Of a stretch of 64,000 nucleotides of DNA, positions 18,354 through 27,046 are shown one piece after another (position 1 is the first letter of the stretch; each line of letters begins with the position of its first letter). The notes under the pieces were generated by a model. The model saw only the letters and a program-made list of their open reading frames with translations, was not told the origin of the DNA and made no database searches. A program made the position numbers and the translations under genes. Source of the stretch: Streptomyces pyxinicus (GTDB lineage Bacteria > Actinomycetota > Actinomycetes > Streptomycetales > Streptomycetaceae); contig NZ_JANUGP010000013.1 in NCBI RefSeq assembly GCF_024753135.1, forward strand, positions 124,001-188,000. The letters run 5' to 3'.

Positions 18354-18384
18354 GGTGCCGACGGCTCGAACAGCCGTCGGCACC
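18354..18384 (-). terminator. terminator after whiA
   Basis: Perfect 13-bp inverted repeat (18354-18366 with 18372-18384) with a 5-base loop, 20 bases past the whiA stop. It closes the uvrC-rapZ-yvcK-whiA operon. Confidence 0.8.
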
Positions 18385-18403
18385 TCGGGTGTTGGGAGGC
18401 CGG

Positions 18404-19393
18404 TCAGCCGGCCAGGTTGTCCGCCAGGTCCTCGCTGAGGTTGGCCTCCGTGCTCGGGATGCCCAGGTCGGAGGCGCGCTTGTCGGCCATCGCCAGCAGC
18501 CTGCGGATCCGGCCCGCGACCGCGTCCTTGGTGAGCGGCGGGTCCGCGAGCGCGCCCAGCTCCTCCAGGGAGGCCTGCTTGTGCTCCATGCGCAGCCGGC
18601 CGGCGGCGGCGAGGTGCTCGGGCACCTCCTCGCCCAGGATCTCCAGCGCGCGCTGCACCCGGGCCCCGGCGGCCACCGCCGCGCGGGCCGAACGGCGCAG
18701 GTTGGCGTCATCGAAGTTGGCGAGCCGGTTGGCCGTGGCCCGCACCTCGCGGCGCATCCGCCGCTCCTCCCAGGCCAGCACCGACTCATGGGCACCGAGC
18801 CGGGTCAGCAGCGCCCCGATCGCGTCCCCGTCCCGTACGACCACCCGGTCGACGGTGCGCACCTCGCGCGCCTTGGCGGCGATCGACAGCCGGCGGGCGG
18901 CCCCGACCAGCGCGAGCGCGGCCTCCGGACCCGGGCAGGTCACCTCCAGGGAGGACGAACGGCCGGGCTCGGTCAGCGAGCCGTGCGCCAGGAAGGCCCC
19001 ACGCCAGGCCGCCTCCGCGTCGCAGGTGGCCCCCGAGACCACCTGCGGGGGCAGCCCGCGGATCGGCCGGCCCCGGCCGTCCACCAGACCGGTCTGCCGG
19101 GCCAGCTGGTCGCCGCCGGCCACGACCCGCACCACGTACCGCGAACCCCGGCGCAGGCCGCCGGGTGCCATCACGATCAGCTCGGAGCTGTGGCCGAAGA
19201 TCTCCAGGATGTCCCGCTTGAGCCGGCGGGCCGCCATCGCCGTGTCCAGCTCCGCCTCGATCACGATGCGCCCGCTCACCAGATGAAGGCCGCCGGCGAA
19301 CCGCAGAATGGCGGATACCTCCGCCTTCCTGCAGCAGGTCCGGGTGACGGGGAGCCGGGAGATCTCGTCCTTCACCGCTGCCGTCATCGCCAT
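18404..19393 (-). CDS. whiA: sporulation transcription regulator WhiA
   Basis: WhiA is the DNA-binding regulator that, with WhiB, commits Streptomyces aerial hyphae to sporulation septation; homologues occur across Gram-positive bacteria. The 329-residue protein has a degenerate LAGLIDADG homing-endonuclease-like N-terminal part (about 20-190) and a C-terminal helix-turn-helix (LEELGALADPPLTKDAVAGRIRRLL, about 275-300). The start is ambiguous between ATG 19393 and ATG 19387 (MTAAVKDEIS). The second overlaps the yvcK stop as ATGA, matching the pattern of the other junctions in this operon, but the longer form is the one usually annotated. Confidence 0.96.
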   Translation of the reverse strand: MAMTAAVKDEISRLPVTRTCCRKAEVSAILRFAGGLHLVSGRIVIEAELDTAMAARRLKRDILEIFGHSSELIVMAPGGLRRGSRYVVRVVAGGDQLARQTGLVDGRGRPIRGLPPQVVSGATCDAEAAWRGAFLAHGSLTEPGRSSSLEVTCPGPEAALALVGAARRLSIAAKAREVRTVDRVVVRDGDAIGALLTRLGAHESVLAWEERRMRREVRATANRLANFDDANLRRSARAAVAAGARVQRALEILGEEVPEHLAAAGRLRMEHKQASLEELGALADPPLTKDAVAGRIRRLLAMADKRASDLGIPSTEANLSEDLADNLAG

Positions 19394-20478
19394 GGGCCGA
19401 TCCTTCCATGCATCCGAAAAATACGGTCGTACGCGGCGGCCAACAGCTCCGGGTCATGCCGGGGGCTTCCGTCGGTCCGGGCGACCGGCGCCAGCTCGAC
19501 CGCGGCTCCCAGCCGCTTGGCGGCCTCGGTGAGCGAATCGCGGTCGGGCACGGCGGCCTCGTCGGCCAGCACCACGTCCAGGGCGAGTTTAGGGGCGTGT
19601 CGCCCCAAAACCTCCAAATGACGCTGCGGGGAGAAGCCCTCGGTTTCTCCCGGCTGCGGCGCGAGGTTGAGCGGCAGGATCTTGCGGGCCTTGGTGTCGG
19701 TGAGCGCGTCCAGCAGATCGGGGACGAGCAGATGCGGGATCACCGACGAGAACCAGGAGCCCGGGCCGAGCACCACCCAGTCCGCGTCCAGCACCGCCGC
19801 CACGGCCTCCGGGACGGCCGGCGGGTCGTGCGGCACCAGGTGCACCGACTGCACCTCGCCCGGCGTCAGCGCCACGGTGGCCTGCCCGCGCACGGTGTCC
19901 ACGGCCTCCGGCCGCTCCGGATCGTGCCCCTTCACCAGCGCCTGGAGCTCCAGCGGCACGGCGGACATGGGCAGCACCCGCCCGTGCGCGCCGAGCAGCT
20001 TGCCGACCAGGTCCAGCGCCTGCACGTGATCGCCGAGCTGCTCCCACAGGGCGACGATCAGCAGGTTCCCCACCGCGTGGTCGTGCAGGTCGCCCTGGGA
20101 CTGGAAGCGGTGCTGGATGACACGGGACCAGGTCTGGCCCCAGTCGTCGTCACCGCACAGCGCGGCCAGTGCCTTGCGCAGGTCGCCGGGCGGCAGCACG
20201 CCCAGCTCGTCGCGCAGCCGCCCGCTGGAGCCGCCGTCGTCGGCCACGGTGACGACGGCCGTCAGGTCACCCGTGATCCGGCGCAGCGCGGCGAGCGAGG
20301 CCGACAGCCCCATCCCGCCGCCCAGTGCGACGACCTTGGGCTGAGCGCCCCGGCGGCGGGGCTTGCCACCGCGCCCTTCGGCGGGCCGGGCCGCCCGGGC
20401 CTCGGCCGTGGCACGGCTCGCGCGCCCCTCCGGCACCACCCGGCGCAGCCTGCTCAGCCGCGGTGTACGTTCCGTCAT
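19384..20478 (-). CDS. yvcK: YvcK/gluconeogenesis-factor family protein (CofD-like)
   Basis: A 364-residue protein of the YvcK family (UPF0052, related to the 2-phospho-L-lactate transferase CofD). In Bacillus and mycobacteria YvcK/CuvA is needed for growth on gluconeogenic carbon and for normal cell-wall synthesis, and it binds UDP-sugars. The core begins VVALGGGMGLSASL after a 50-residue basic N-terminal extension; TVADDGGSSGRLRDELG and VGNLLIVAL are family signatures. The ATG at 20478 overlaps the rapZ stop (ATGA). The upstream frame stays open into rapZ, but this is coincidental. Confidence 0.94.
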   Translation of the reverse strand: MTERTPRLSRLRRVVPEGRASRATAEARAARPAEGRGGKPRRRGAQPKVVALGGGMGLSASLAALRRITGDLTAVVTVADDGGSSGRLRDELGVLPPGDLRKALAALCGDDDWGQTWSRVIQHRFQSQGDLHDHAVGNLLIVALWEQLGDHVQALDLVGKLLGAHGRVLPMSAVPLELQALVKGHDPERPEAVDTVRGQATVALTPGEVQSVHLVPHDPPAVPEAVAAVLDADWVVLGPGSWFSSVIPHLLVPDLLDALTDTKARKILPLNLAPQPGETEGFSPQRHLEVLGRHAPKLALDVVLADEAAVPDRDSLTEAAKRLGAAVELAPVARTDGSPRHDPELLAAAYDRIFRMHGRIGPWR

Positions 20479-21491
20479 TCCCGTCCCATGTCCCGGTGCA
20501 CGACCACCGTCTCCACACCCTCGGCCGCGAGGCGCGCGGCGAGCTTCTCCGACATCGCGACCGAGCGGTGCTTGCCGCCGGTACAGCCGATGGCGATGGT
20601 CACGTAGCGCTTGCCCTCGCGCCGGTAGCCGGCCGCGATCAGACGCAGCAGCTCGGCGTACCGGTCGAGGAATTCCTTGGCACCCGGCTGGTTGAAGACG
20701 TAGCCGGCGACCTCGTCGTTCAGACCGGTGAACGGGCGCAGCTCCGGGACCCAGTGCGGGTTGGGCAGGAACCGCATGTCCGCCACGAGGTCGGCGTCGA
20801 CCGGCAGGCCGTACTTGAAGCCGAACGACATCACCGTGGCCCGCAGCTCGGGCTCCTCCTCGCCGGCGAACTGGGCGTCCATCTTGGCCCGCAGCTCGTG
20901 CACGTTGAGGCTGGAGGTGTCGATCACCAGGTCGGCGTCCCCGCGCAGCTCGCGCAGCAGCTCGCGCTCGGCGGCGATGCCGTCCACGATGCGGCCGTCG
21001 CCCTGCAGGGGATGCGGCCGGCGCACCGACTCGAAGCGGCGCACCAGGGCCTCGTCGGAGGACTCCAGGAAGACGATCCTGCGGGTGACGTGCTTCGTCG
21101 CCAGGTCGGCGAGGGACTCGCGCAGGTTGTCGAAGAAGCGCCGGCCGCGCACGTCCACGACGACCGCGATCCGCGCCACGTTGCCCTGGGAGCGGGCGCC
21201 CAGCTCGACCATGGTGGGGATCAGCGCGGGCGGGAGGTTGTCCACGACGAACCAGCCGAGGTCCTCCAGGCACTTCGCCGCCGTCGACCGCCCCGCTCCG
21301 GACATCCCGGAGATGATCACCAGCTCCGGGATGGCCGCCTCGGGGATCGCGGCCGTGTCGCTGCCCGTACTCACCTGTGCTCCGTTGTCCTGGCCCGTGT
21401 CCTGGCCGGTGTCGTGCCGGGCGGCCTGGTCGCCGGTCCCGCCGTGCGCCTGATCTCGTCGCTCTGTGGGCTGTGCGTCTCGCTCGGTCAT
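20475..21491 (-). CDS. rapZ: RNase adapter protein RapZ (YvcJ family nucleotide-binding protein)
   Basis: A 338-residue RapZ/YvcJ-family protein. In E. coli RapZ binds small RNAs and directs RNase E; the actinobacterial role is unclear. An Asp/Gly/Gln-rich extension of about 50 residues precedes the Walker A motif SGMSGAGRST (62-71). A C-terminal domain contains FGFKYGLPVDADLVADMRFLPNP and TIAIGCTGGKHRSV, the latter with the conserved Cys and His. Both ends overlap neighbours by 4 bp (uvrC stop and yvcK start), so the operon is likely translated as a coupled unit. Confidence 0.95.
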   Translation of the reverse strand: MTERDAQPTERRDQAHGGTGDQAARHDTGQDTGQDNGAQVSTGSDTAAIPEAAIPELVIISGMSGAGRSTAAKCLEDLGWFVVDNLPPALIPTMVELGARSQGNVARIAVVVDVRGRRFFDNLRESLADLATKHVTRRIVFLESSDEALVRRFESVRRPHPLQGDGRIVDGIAAERELLRELRGDADLVIDTSSLNVHELRAKMDAQFAGEEEPELRATVMSFGFKYGLPVDADLVADMRFLPNPHWVPELRPFTGLNDEVAGYVFNQPGAKEFLDRYAELLRLIAAGYRREGKRYVTIAIGCTGGKHRSVAMSEKLAARLAAEGVETVVVHRDMGRE

Positions 21492-23680
21492 GTCTCCTGC
21501 CCCCGTCGGTCGTCCGGGACGCCCGCGGTCACGGGCTCCTGTGAGGAACCCCCCGTCGTGTCGGGTTCCTCGTCCTCAATGATCTCTCCGGTCGCCGTGT
21601 TCACGGCGGGTGCGGCCGGGGCCGCCCGGGCGAGGGCCGCGGCGATGGTCTCGGCCGTCTTCCGGCCTATCCCGGGCACTTCCTGGATCTGTTCGATTGT
21701 GGCGGACCGAAGCTTCTTCACCGAGCCGAAATGCTTGATGAGCGCCTGTTTGCGGGTATCACCGAGGCCGGGGACTTCATCCAGCGGGCCGGACCGGAAA
21801 CGCTTGGCGCGTTTGGCGCGCTGGTAGGTGATCGCGAAGCGGTGCGCCTCGTCCCGGACCCGCTGGAGCAGGTAGAGGCCCTCGCTGGTGCGCGGCAGGA
21901 CCACCGGATCGTCCTCGCCTGGCACCCAGACCTCCTCCAGGCGCTTGGCGAGGCCGCAGACCGCGATGTCGTCGATGCCCAGCTCGTCCAGCGCTCGCCG
22001 GGCCGCCGCGACCTGCGGCTGACCGCCGTCGACCACGACGAGCTGGGGCGGATAGGCGAACTTCTTCGGGCGGCCGTCGTCGTCCTTGAGGGCGCCGTCG
22101 ATCGCGTCGGCAGCGGCGAGCGGGACACCGGCGGCGGTGAGCACCGCGCCGTCGTCGGAGCCGTCCGGGCCGATGTCGCCGATGCCCTCGCTGCCGGTGC
22201 TGGTGACCGCGTCCGGGCCGGTGAGCACGGCTTCGCCCTCTGCGGGGGTCTCCTCGCCGTCGGCCCACTCCCCCGTCCGCTCCTTCTCCGCGAGGTACCG
22301 CCGGAAGCGGCGGGTGATCACCTCGTGCATGGACCGGACGTCGTCCTGCCCGGCGAAGCCCTTGATCTGGAAGCGCCGGTACTCGCTCTTGCGCTGCAGC
22401 CCGTCCTCGAAGACGACCATGGAGGCGACGACGTCGTCACCCTGGAGGTGCGAGATGTCGTAGCACTCGATGCGCAGCGGGGCGCTGTCCAGGTCCAGGG
22501 CGTCGGCGATCTCCTCCAGCGCGCGCGAGCGCGTGGTCAGGTCGGAGGCGCGCTTGGTCTTGTGCAGGGCCAGCGCCTGGAGGGCGTTGCGCTGCACGGT
22601 CTCCATGAGCGCCTTCTTGTCGCCGCGCTGCGGGATGCGCAGCGACACGTTCGCCCCGCGGCGGCCGGTCAGCCACTCCTGCACCGGCTCCACCGGCTCG
22701 GGCAGGGCCGGCACCAGGACCTCCTTGGGCACCGCGTCCCCGGTCTCCTCGCCGTAGAGCTGTTGCAGGGCGTGCTCGACCAGGGCGCCGGTGGTGACCT
22801 CCTCGACCTTGTCGGTCACCCAGCCGCGCTGTCCGCGCACCCGGCCACCGCGCACGTGGAAGATCTGCACGGCCGCCTCCAGCTCGTCCTCCGCGACGGC
22901 GATCAGGTCGGCGTCGGTCGCGTCCGCCAGCACGACCGCGCTCTTCTCCATGGCCTTCTTCAGGGCCCCGATGTCGTCGCGCAGGCGGGCGGCCCGCTCG
23001 TACTCCATCTCCTCGGCCGCCTCCGTCATCTGCCGCTCCAGACGGCGGAGGTAGGTGCCGGTACGGCCGGCCATGAAGTCGCAGAACTCGTCGGCCAGAT
23101 CCCAGTGGTCCTCCGGGGTGATCCGGCCGACACAGGGGGCGCTGCATTTGCCGATGTAGCCGAGCAGGCAGGGCCGGCCGGTGCGGGCGGCGTTCCTGAA
23201 GACGCCGGCCGAGCAGGTGCGCACCGGGAAGACGCGCAGCAGCAGGTCGACGGTGTCCCGGATGGCCCAGGCGTGTCCGTACGGCCCGAAGTACCGCACG
23301 CCCTTCTTCTTGTGACCACGCATCACCTGCACACGCGGGAACTCCTCGTTCATCGTCACCGCGAGGTACGGGTAGCTCTTGTCGTCGCGGTACTTGACGT
23401 TGAACCGGGGGTCGTACTCCTTGATCCAGGAGTACTCCAGCTGCAGTGCCTCGACCTCCGTGGACACCACGGTCCACTCCACGGACGCGGCGGTGGTCAC
23501 CATCGTCCGGGTGCGCGGGTGCAGGTTCGCCAGGTCCTGGAAGTAGTTCGCCAGGCGCTGGCGCAGGCTTTTCGCCTTTCCGACGTAGATCACCCGGCGG
23601 TGCTCGTCACGGAACCTGTACACCCCGGGAGAGTCCGGGATCTCACCCGGCCTGGGGCGGTAGCTGGAGGGATCGGCCAT
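21488..23680 (-). CDS. uvrC: excinuclease ABC subunit C
   Basis: UvrC makes both incisions around a DNA lesion during nucleotide excision repair. The 730-residue protein starts MADPSSYRPRPGEIPDSPGVYRF. It has a GIY-YIG nuclease domain (about 14-92, VYRFRDEHRRVIYVGKAKSLRQR), a Cys cluster near 150-170, a UVR motif near 205-240, a UvrC-type RNase-H-like nuclease domain with YDISHLQGDD and VVDGGQPQV, and tandem helix-hairpin-helix motifs near the C terminus (VPGLGDTRKQALIKHFG, EVPGIGRKTAETIAAAL). An Asp/Gly-rich insertion near 475-530 is lineage-specific. There is no ribosome-binding site; a -10 box ends 7 bases before the ATG, which suggests a leaderless mRNA. It is the first gene of the operon ending in whiA. 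Confidence 0.97.
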   Translation of the reverse strand: MADPSSYRPRPGEIPDSPGVYRFRDEHRRVIYVGKAKSLRQRLANYFQDLANLHPRTRTMVTTAASVEWTVVSTEVEALQLEYSWIKEYDPRFNVKYRDDKSYPYLAVTMNEEFPRVQVMRGHKKKGVRYFGPYGHAWAIRDTVDLLLRVFPVRTCSAGVFRNAARTGRPCLLGYIGKCSAPCVGRITPEDHWDLADEFCDFMAGRTGTYLRRLERQMTEAAEEMEYERAARLRDDIGALKKAMEKSAVVLADATDADLIAVAEDELEAAVQIFHVRGGRVRGQRGWVTDKVEEVTTGALVEHALQQLYGEETGDAVPKEVLVPALPEPVEPVQEWLTGRRGANVSLRIPQRGDKKALMETVQRNALQALALHKTKRASDLTTRSRALEEIADALDLDSAPLRIECYDISHLQGDDVVASMVVFEDGLQRKSEYRRFQIKGFAGQDDVRSMHEVITRRFRRYLAEKERTGEWADGEETPAEGEAVLTGPDAVTSTGSEGIGDIGPDGSDDGAVLTAAGVPLAAADAIDGALKDDDGRPKKFAYPPQLVVVDGGQPQVAAARRALDELGIDDIAVCGLAKRLEEVWVPGEDDPVVLPRTSEGLYLLQRVRDEAHRFAITYQRAKRAKRFRSGPLDEVPGLGDTRKQALIKHFGSVKKLRSATIEQIQEVPGIGRKTAETIAAALARAAPAAPAVNTATGEIIEDEEPDTTGGSSQEPVTAGVPDDRRGQET

Positions 23681-23687
23681 GTCTCAC

Positions 23688-23710
23688 ACCCTACTGGCGA
23701 GCACCGACAC
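23688..23710 (-). promoter_or_regulatory. PafBC-like leaderless promoter of uvrC
   Basis: Minus strand: GTGTCGGTG (23710-23702), 8 bases, TAGGGT (23693-23688), then 7 bases to the ATG at 23680. It matches TTGTCRGTG-N8-TANNNT except the first base. Transcription would start at or next to the initiation codon. Confidence 0.7.
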
Positions 23711-24141
23711 CGCGTCGTGCCTGTGGATAACGCCCAGCTTCGTGCGGTCTCCCTGTCCCGTCCGGGCTGTGGTTCCGGTGACGGACTCGTCTTGGGTCTG
23801 CCCGGGGGTCTGTCTGGGGTCCCGTCTGGTCCGTCTGCGGTCTGACCACGGTTGCGGGTCTGATCGGCACGTTCCGGCGGCGCCCGGTCCCGAGGACACG
23901 GTCCGGCCATGGGACGGCGGGGTCCGGCCAGGAGTGCGCGCCCGCCGAGCCGGAAGTGTTGTCGGGGTCTGGTCAACACGCTTCAATGCACGGGAACTCG
24001 GGGCCGTGCACACAGCGGACGGGCGCGGTGCGCACAGTCACGGGCGTCCCGGGCATCCCCGGCGCCCACGGGGGTGGCCCCGCACACCCGCGCAGACGGT
24101 CCGACCAGCCGTAGTGACATCTCACAGAAAGGCCCGTCGGC
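23711..24141. other. intergenic region with a GTCTG repeat array
   Basis: No gene is seen. Between 23796 and 23862 the pentamer GTCTG occurs seven times (starts 23796, 23808, 23812, 23824, 23833, 23840, 23858) in an otherwise G/T-rich strand. The array is about 85-175 bases upstream of the uvrC start. The rest should hold the promoter of the rightward gene at 24142; a weak AGAAAGG site precedes that start. Confidence 0.5.
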
Positions 24142-25089
24142 ATGCCGCATGCCACAGAACACGCGGACGTCCCCCTCGCGGAACTGGACACGGCCCTGCG
24201 GGGCGGCCCCTTCCATGTCGCGCTGCGCGCCGCCATCGCCGCACGCGGACTGCCGCTCCAGCGTGTCCAGCACCATCTGTCGCGGCACGGGGTCAAGGTC
24301 GGCGTCACCAGCCTCAGTTACTGGCAGCAGGGTGCCCGCCGGCCACAGCGCCCCGAGTCGCTGCGGGCCGTCCGGGCGCTGGAGGAGATCCTCCACCTCC
24401 CGGACGAGTCCCTGATCCGCCTGCTCGCCGAGTCCGACCAGTCCTTGCCGCCCGGCCGCCCGGCCGGCCGCTCCTATCGCTCCCTGGTCGAGGCCTCGGA
24501 CGTCCTGGACCGGCTCCGGGCCGACCTGGACTGGCCACTCGACGGCGGCCTGCACACCCTGGGCCACCATGAACGCGTCCGCGTCGGACCCGGGCGCGAG
24601 CTGGCGGGGCGCGAGGCCCACCACATCGTGCGGGCCCATCGTGACGGCGTCGACCGCTTCGTCGCCGTCCATCACGGCGACCCCGGCAGCAGTCCGCGCG
24701 ACATGCGGGTCCGGGCCCTGGAGAACTGCCGCGCGGGCCGCGTCCACTTCGATCAGGACTCCGGTGTCCTCGTCGCCGAGCTGCTCTTCGGCACCCGGTT
24801 GCGCAGCGGCGACACCTTCCTGTTCCGGTACGGCATCGACGACGGCACGGCCGGGGCCTCCCGCGAGTACCTGCACCGCTTCGGCACCCCCGGCGGGCAG
24901 TACGCCCTGCAGGTGCGCTTCGACGCCGCCGCGCTCCCGACGCGCTGCCACCGCTTCGCCCAGCACTCCCCGGCGGCCCCGCGCAGCGGCCGGCAGAAGC
25001 TGTCCGTCACCGGGCCCCACCACTGCGTTCACGTGGTCGAACCCCGGATACGCCCCGGCATCGTGGGCATCTCCTGGGACTGGGAGTGA
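24142..25089 (+). CDS. hypothetical protein with N-terminal XRE-like helix-turn-helix
   Basis: A 315-residue cytoplasmic protein found, as far as I recall, widely in Streptomyces but without a named function. Residues 25-95 look like an XRE/Cro-type helix-turn-helix: VALRAAIAARGLPLQRVQHHLSRHGVKVGVTSLSYWQQGARRPQ, followed by helices ending in LEEILHLPDESL. The remaining 215 residues form a mainly beta-strand domain (HHIVRAHRDGVDRFVAVHHGD, LRSGDTFLFRYGIDD, VEPRIRPGIVGISWDWE) that I cannot assign; it may sense a ligand. It stands alone, converging on the Rieske gene with a 36-bp gap. Confidence 0.75.
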   Translation: MPHATEHADVPLAELDTALRGGPFHVALRAAIAARGLPLQRVQHHLSRHGVKVGVTSLSYWQQGARRPQRPESLRAVRALEEILHLPDESLIRLLAESDQSLPPGRPAGRSYRSLVEASDVLDRLRADLDWPLDGGLHTLGHHERVRVGPGRELAGREAHHIVRAHRDGVDRFVAVHHGDPGSSPRDMRVRALENCRAGRVHFDQDSGVLVAELLFGTRLRSGDTFLFRYGIDDGTAGASREYLHRFGTPGGQYALQVRFDAAALPTRCHRFAQHSPAAPRSGRQKLSVTGPHHCVHVVEPRIRPGIVGISWDWE

Positions 25090-25125
25090 GCGGGTCACCA
25101 TGCCGGGCCCACTTCCTCCCACACG

Positions 25126-25560
25126 TCAGTCGGCGGGACCGGCGACGATCCTGCCCTTGTCCGTCTTCACCGACAGTGCGGGCAGGGGCGCGGTGGCCGG
25201 GGACTGGACCACCTTGCCGGTCATCGCGTCGAACCGGCTGCCGTGGCAGGGGCAGATCAGTGTCGTGTCCTCCAGCTTGTTGATCGCGCACCCCGCGTGC
25301 GTGCAGATCGTGCCGTACGCCTTCAGGGCGCCGTCCTCGCCCCGGCTGACGACCACGTTCTGCTCCCGGTACAGCTTGGCGCCGCCCTTGGCGACCTCGC
25401 TCTCAGCTCCCAGCTCCACCGGCGCCGTGGGGATCGCCGCGGGAGTGCCGCCCGGGGATGCGCACGCGGCGAGGCCGAGCCCGGCGACCGGGACCGTGGC
25501 GGCCCCTCGGAGAACAGTGCGGCGGCTGGTGGACGGGCGGGAGGGCATCTGGGACTCCAC
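25126..25560 (-). CDS. Rieske [2Fe-2S] lipoprotein, Tat-exported
   Basis: A 144-residue exported iron-sulfur protein. The N terminus carries a twin-arginine signal (SRRTVLRG, residues 12-19) followed by a hydrophobic stretch and the lipobox LAAC (Cys33), so the protein is probably folded with its cluster, exported by Tat and lipid-anchored. The Rieske cluster ligands are clear: CTHAGC (86-91) and CPCHGS (103-108), each with Cys and His. It is a stand-alone Rieske protein, not next to a cytochrome bc complex; its electron partner is unknown. Confidence 0.92.
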   Translation of the reverse strand: MESQMPSRPSTSRRTVLRGAATVPVAGLGLAACASPGGTPAAIPTAPVELGAESEVAKGGAKLYREQNVVVSRGEDGALKAYGTICTHAGCAINKLEDTTLICPCHGSRFDAMTGKVVQSPATAPLPALSVKTDKGRIVAGPAD

Positions 25561-25604
25561 GGGTCAAGGGGCGTGGAGGGCGACGATACTCGGGCAGATC
25601 CGCC

Positions 25605-25639
25605 GGGCCGGGGGCGGGGCCGGGGCGGGTGAGGGTGGG
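25605..25639 (+). other. G-quadruplex-like tract
   Basis: Seven runs of three to five G separated by one to three bases. It lies 45-79 bases upstream of the Rieske start, on the template strand for that gene. Confidence 0.5.
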
Positions 25640-25743
25640 CGGTGGTCCGGTGGCGGGCGGCATCCCAGGCAAGCCCGGCCAGGAGACACATCGCAGGCGA
25701 GCCGGGTCAGCGGCCAAGAGACAGAGGCCCCGGGCTGAAACGA

Positions 25744-25769
25744 CGTAAACGCTTGCGTAAGCGTTTACG
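25744..25769 (+). promoter_or_regulatory. double LacI-type operator upstream of lacI-family gene
   Basis: An 11-bp perfect inverted repeat (25744-25754 with 25759-25769, spacer GCGT). Each arm itself contains a LacI/GalR core with central CG: AAACGCTT (25747-25754) and AAGCGTTT (25759-25766), with centres 12 bp apart. It is 114 bp upstream of the LacI-type start, so autoregulation is likely. Confidence 0.82.
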
Positions 25770-25882
25770 CATATGTACTCGATGGGGTACCTTCCCGGCC
25801 TGGAAGCCGCCCCGCGTGGGGGTCGATGCATCGCCCGGTCAGCGCGGGGACGCGTTCGACGGGTCTGGAGAGGGAGGCAGCG

Positions 25883-27046
25883 ATGGCCACGATGACGGAT
25901 GTCGCCCGGTGCGCCGGGGTGTCCGTGGCGACCGTCTCCCACGTGCTCAACGGCACGCGCCCGGTGCTGCCGCACACACGGCAGGCGGTGCTCGACGCCG
26001 TCGACACCCTCGGCTACACGCCCAACACCCTCGCGCGCTCCCTGGTCACCGCCCGCACCCGCTCCATCGGCCTCGCGGTGTCGGCCATCAGCAACCCCTA
26101 CTTCACGGAGATCCTCCAGGGTGTCGAGGCCGCCGCCCTGGAGGCGGGATACAGCCTGCTGATCGCCGATCCGCACGACGATCCCCGGCACGAGCGCACG
26201 GTCGTCCAGTTGCTCCACGAGCGCCGGGTGGACGGCATGATCGTCGCGCCCTCCGCAGAGCCGCACGACCTCGTCCGCTATCTGCGCCGGCACTCCGTAC
26301 CCACGGTGTTCCTCGACCGGGTGATCGACCCGCGCGTACTGGAGGACACGGCGGTCGACCGTGCGGTGGCGAGCAAGGCGGCTGGCGGCACGGAGGAGGC
26401 CGGTACCGGCTTCGGCGCGGGGACGCCCCGCTTCGACCAGGTCTGCGCCGCAAGCGCCGAGCCGACGGCCCGGCTCGTCACCCATCTCGCCGGGCTGGGT
26501 CACCGCCGGATCGGTCTGGTCGCGGGTCTGCCCGGGCTCAGTACGACCAGTGAGCGCATCGCCGGCTACCGGGACGGTCTGACCGCCGCCGGGCTCGCTC
26601 ACGACGAGCGGCTCATCGTGTCCGGCCACTCCGAGTCCTCCGGTGCCGAACAGGCCACGGCCGTGCTGCTCGGCCTGTCCGATCCGCCCACGGCGCTGGT
26701 CACCGCCAACAACGCGATGACCATCGGCGCCCTGAGTGCCCTGCGCCGGCACGGCCGGTCCGTGCCGGGCGACCTGGCCCTGTGCTGTTTCGACGACTTC
26801 GCCTGGGCCGACCTGTTCTCCCCCCGCCTCACCGCCGTCGCCCAGCCGAGCAGGGAACTGGGCGCCACGGCCGTACGGGTCCTCCTGGACCGACTGGCCG
26901 AACCGGACCGGGCGGCCCGGACGGTGCGGCTGCCCTGCGCGTTCGTCCACCGCACCTCATGCGGGTGCCCCGAGGAGCCGTCCGGGACCGTGGAGTCCGC
27001 GACGGCCGCTTCATCCACGCTGTCCGAGAAGGGAACCGTCTCGTGA
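25883..27046 (+). CDS. LacI-family transcriptional regulator
   Basis: A 387-residue repressor-type regulator. Residues 1-28 are the LacI helix-turn-helix (MTDVARCAGVSVATVSHVLNGTRPV) followed by the hinge helix YTPNTLARSLVTARTRSIG. The periplasmic-binding-protein-like effector domain runs from about 60 to 350, ending FVHRTSCGCP. An insertion near 165-190 (AASKAAGGTEEAGTGFGAG) is unusual for the family. The ATG at 25883 has GGGAGG at good spacing; earlier in-frame starts lack it. The stop overlaps the downstream kinase start (GTGA), so repressor and kinase are co-translated. The effector is probably a sugar or its phosphate (inference). Confidence 0.93.
   Translation: MATMTDVARCAGVSVATVSHVLNGTRPVLPHTRQAVLDAVDTLGYTPNTLARSLVTARTRSIGLAVSAISNPYFTEILQGVEAAALEAGYSLLIADPHDDPRHERTVVQLLHERRVDGMIVAPSAEPHDLVRYLRRHSVPTVFLDRVIDPRVLEDTAVDRAVASKAAGGTEEAGTGFGAGTPRFDQVCAASAEPTARLVTHLAGLGHRRIGLVAGLPGLSTTSERIAGYRDGLTAAGLAHDERLIVSGHSESSGAEQATAVLLGLSDPPTALVTANNAMTIGALSALRRHGRSVPGDLALCCFDDFAWADLFSPRLTAVAQPSRELGATAVRVLLDRLAEPDRAARTVRLPCAFVHRTSCGCPEEPSGTVESATAASSTLSEKGTVS

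Larger units (their letters stand above)
25561..25882. other. intergenic region with G-rich motif and LacI operator
   Basis: The 322 bp between the divergent Rieske and lacI genes contain no gene. They hold a G-quadruplex-like tract (25605-25639), a double LacI-type operator (25744-25769) and the GGGAGG ribosome-binding site of the LacI gene (25872-25877). Confidence 0.6.
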
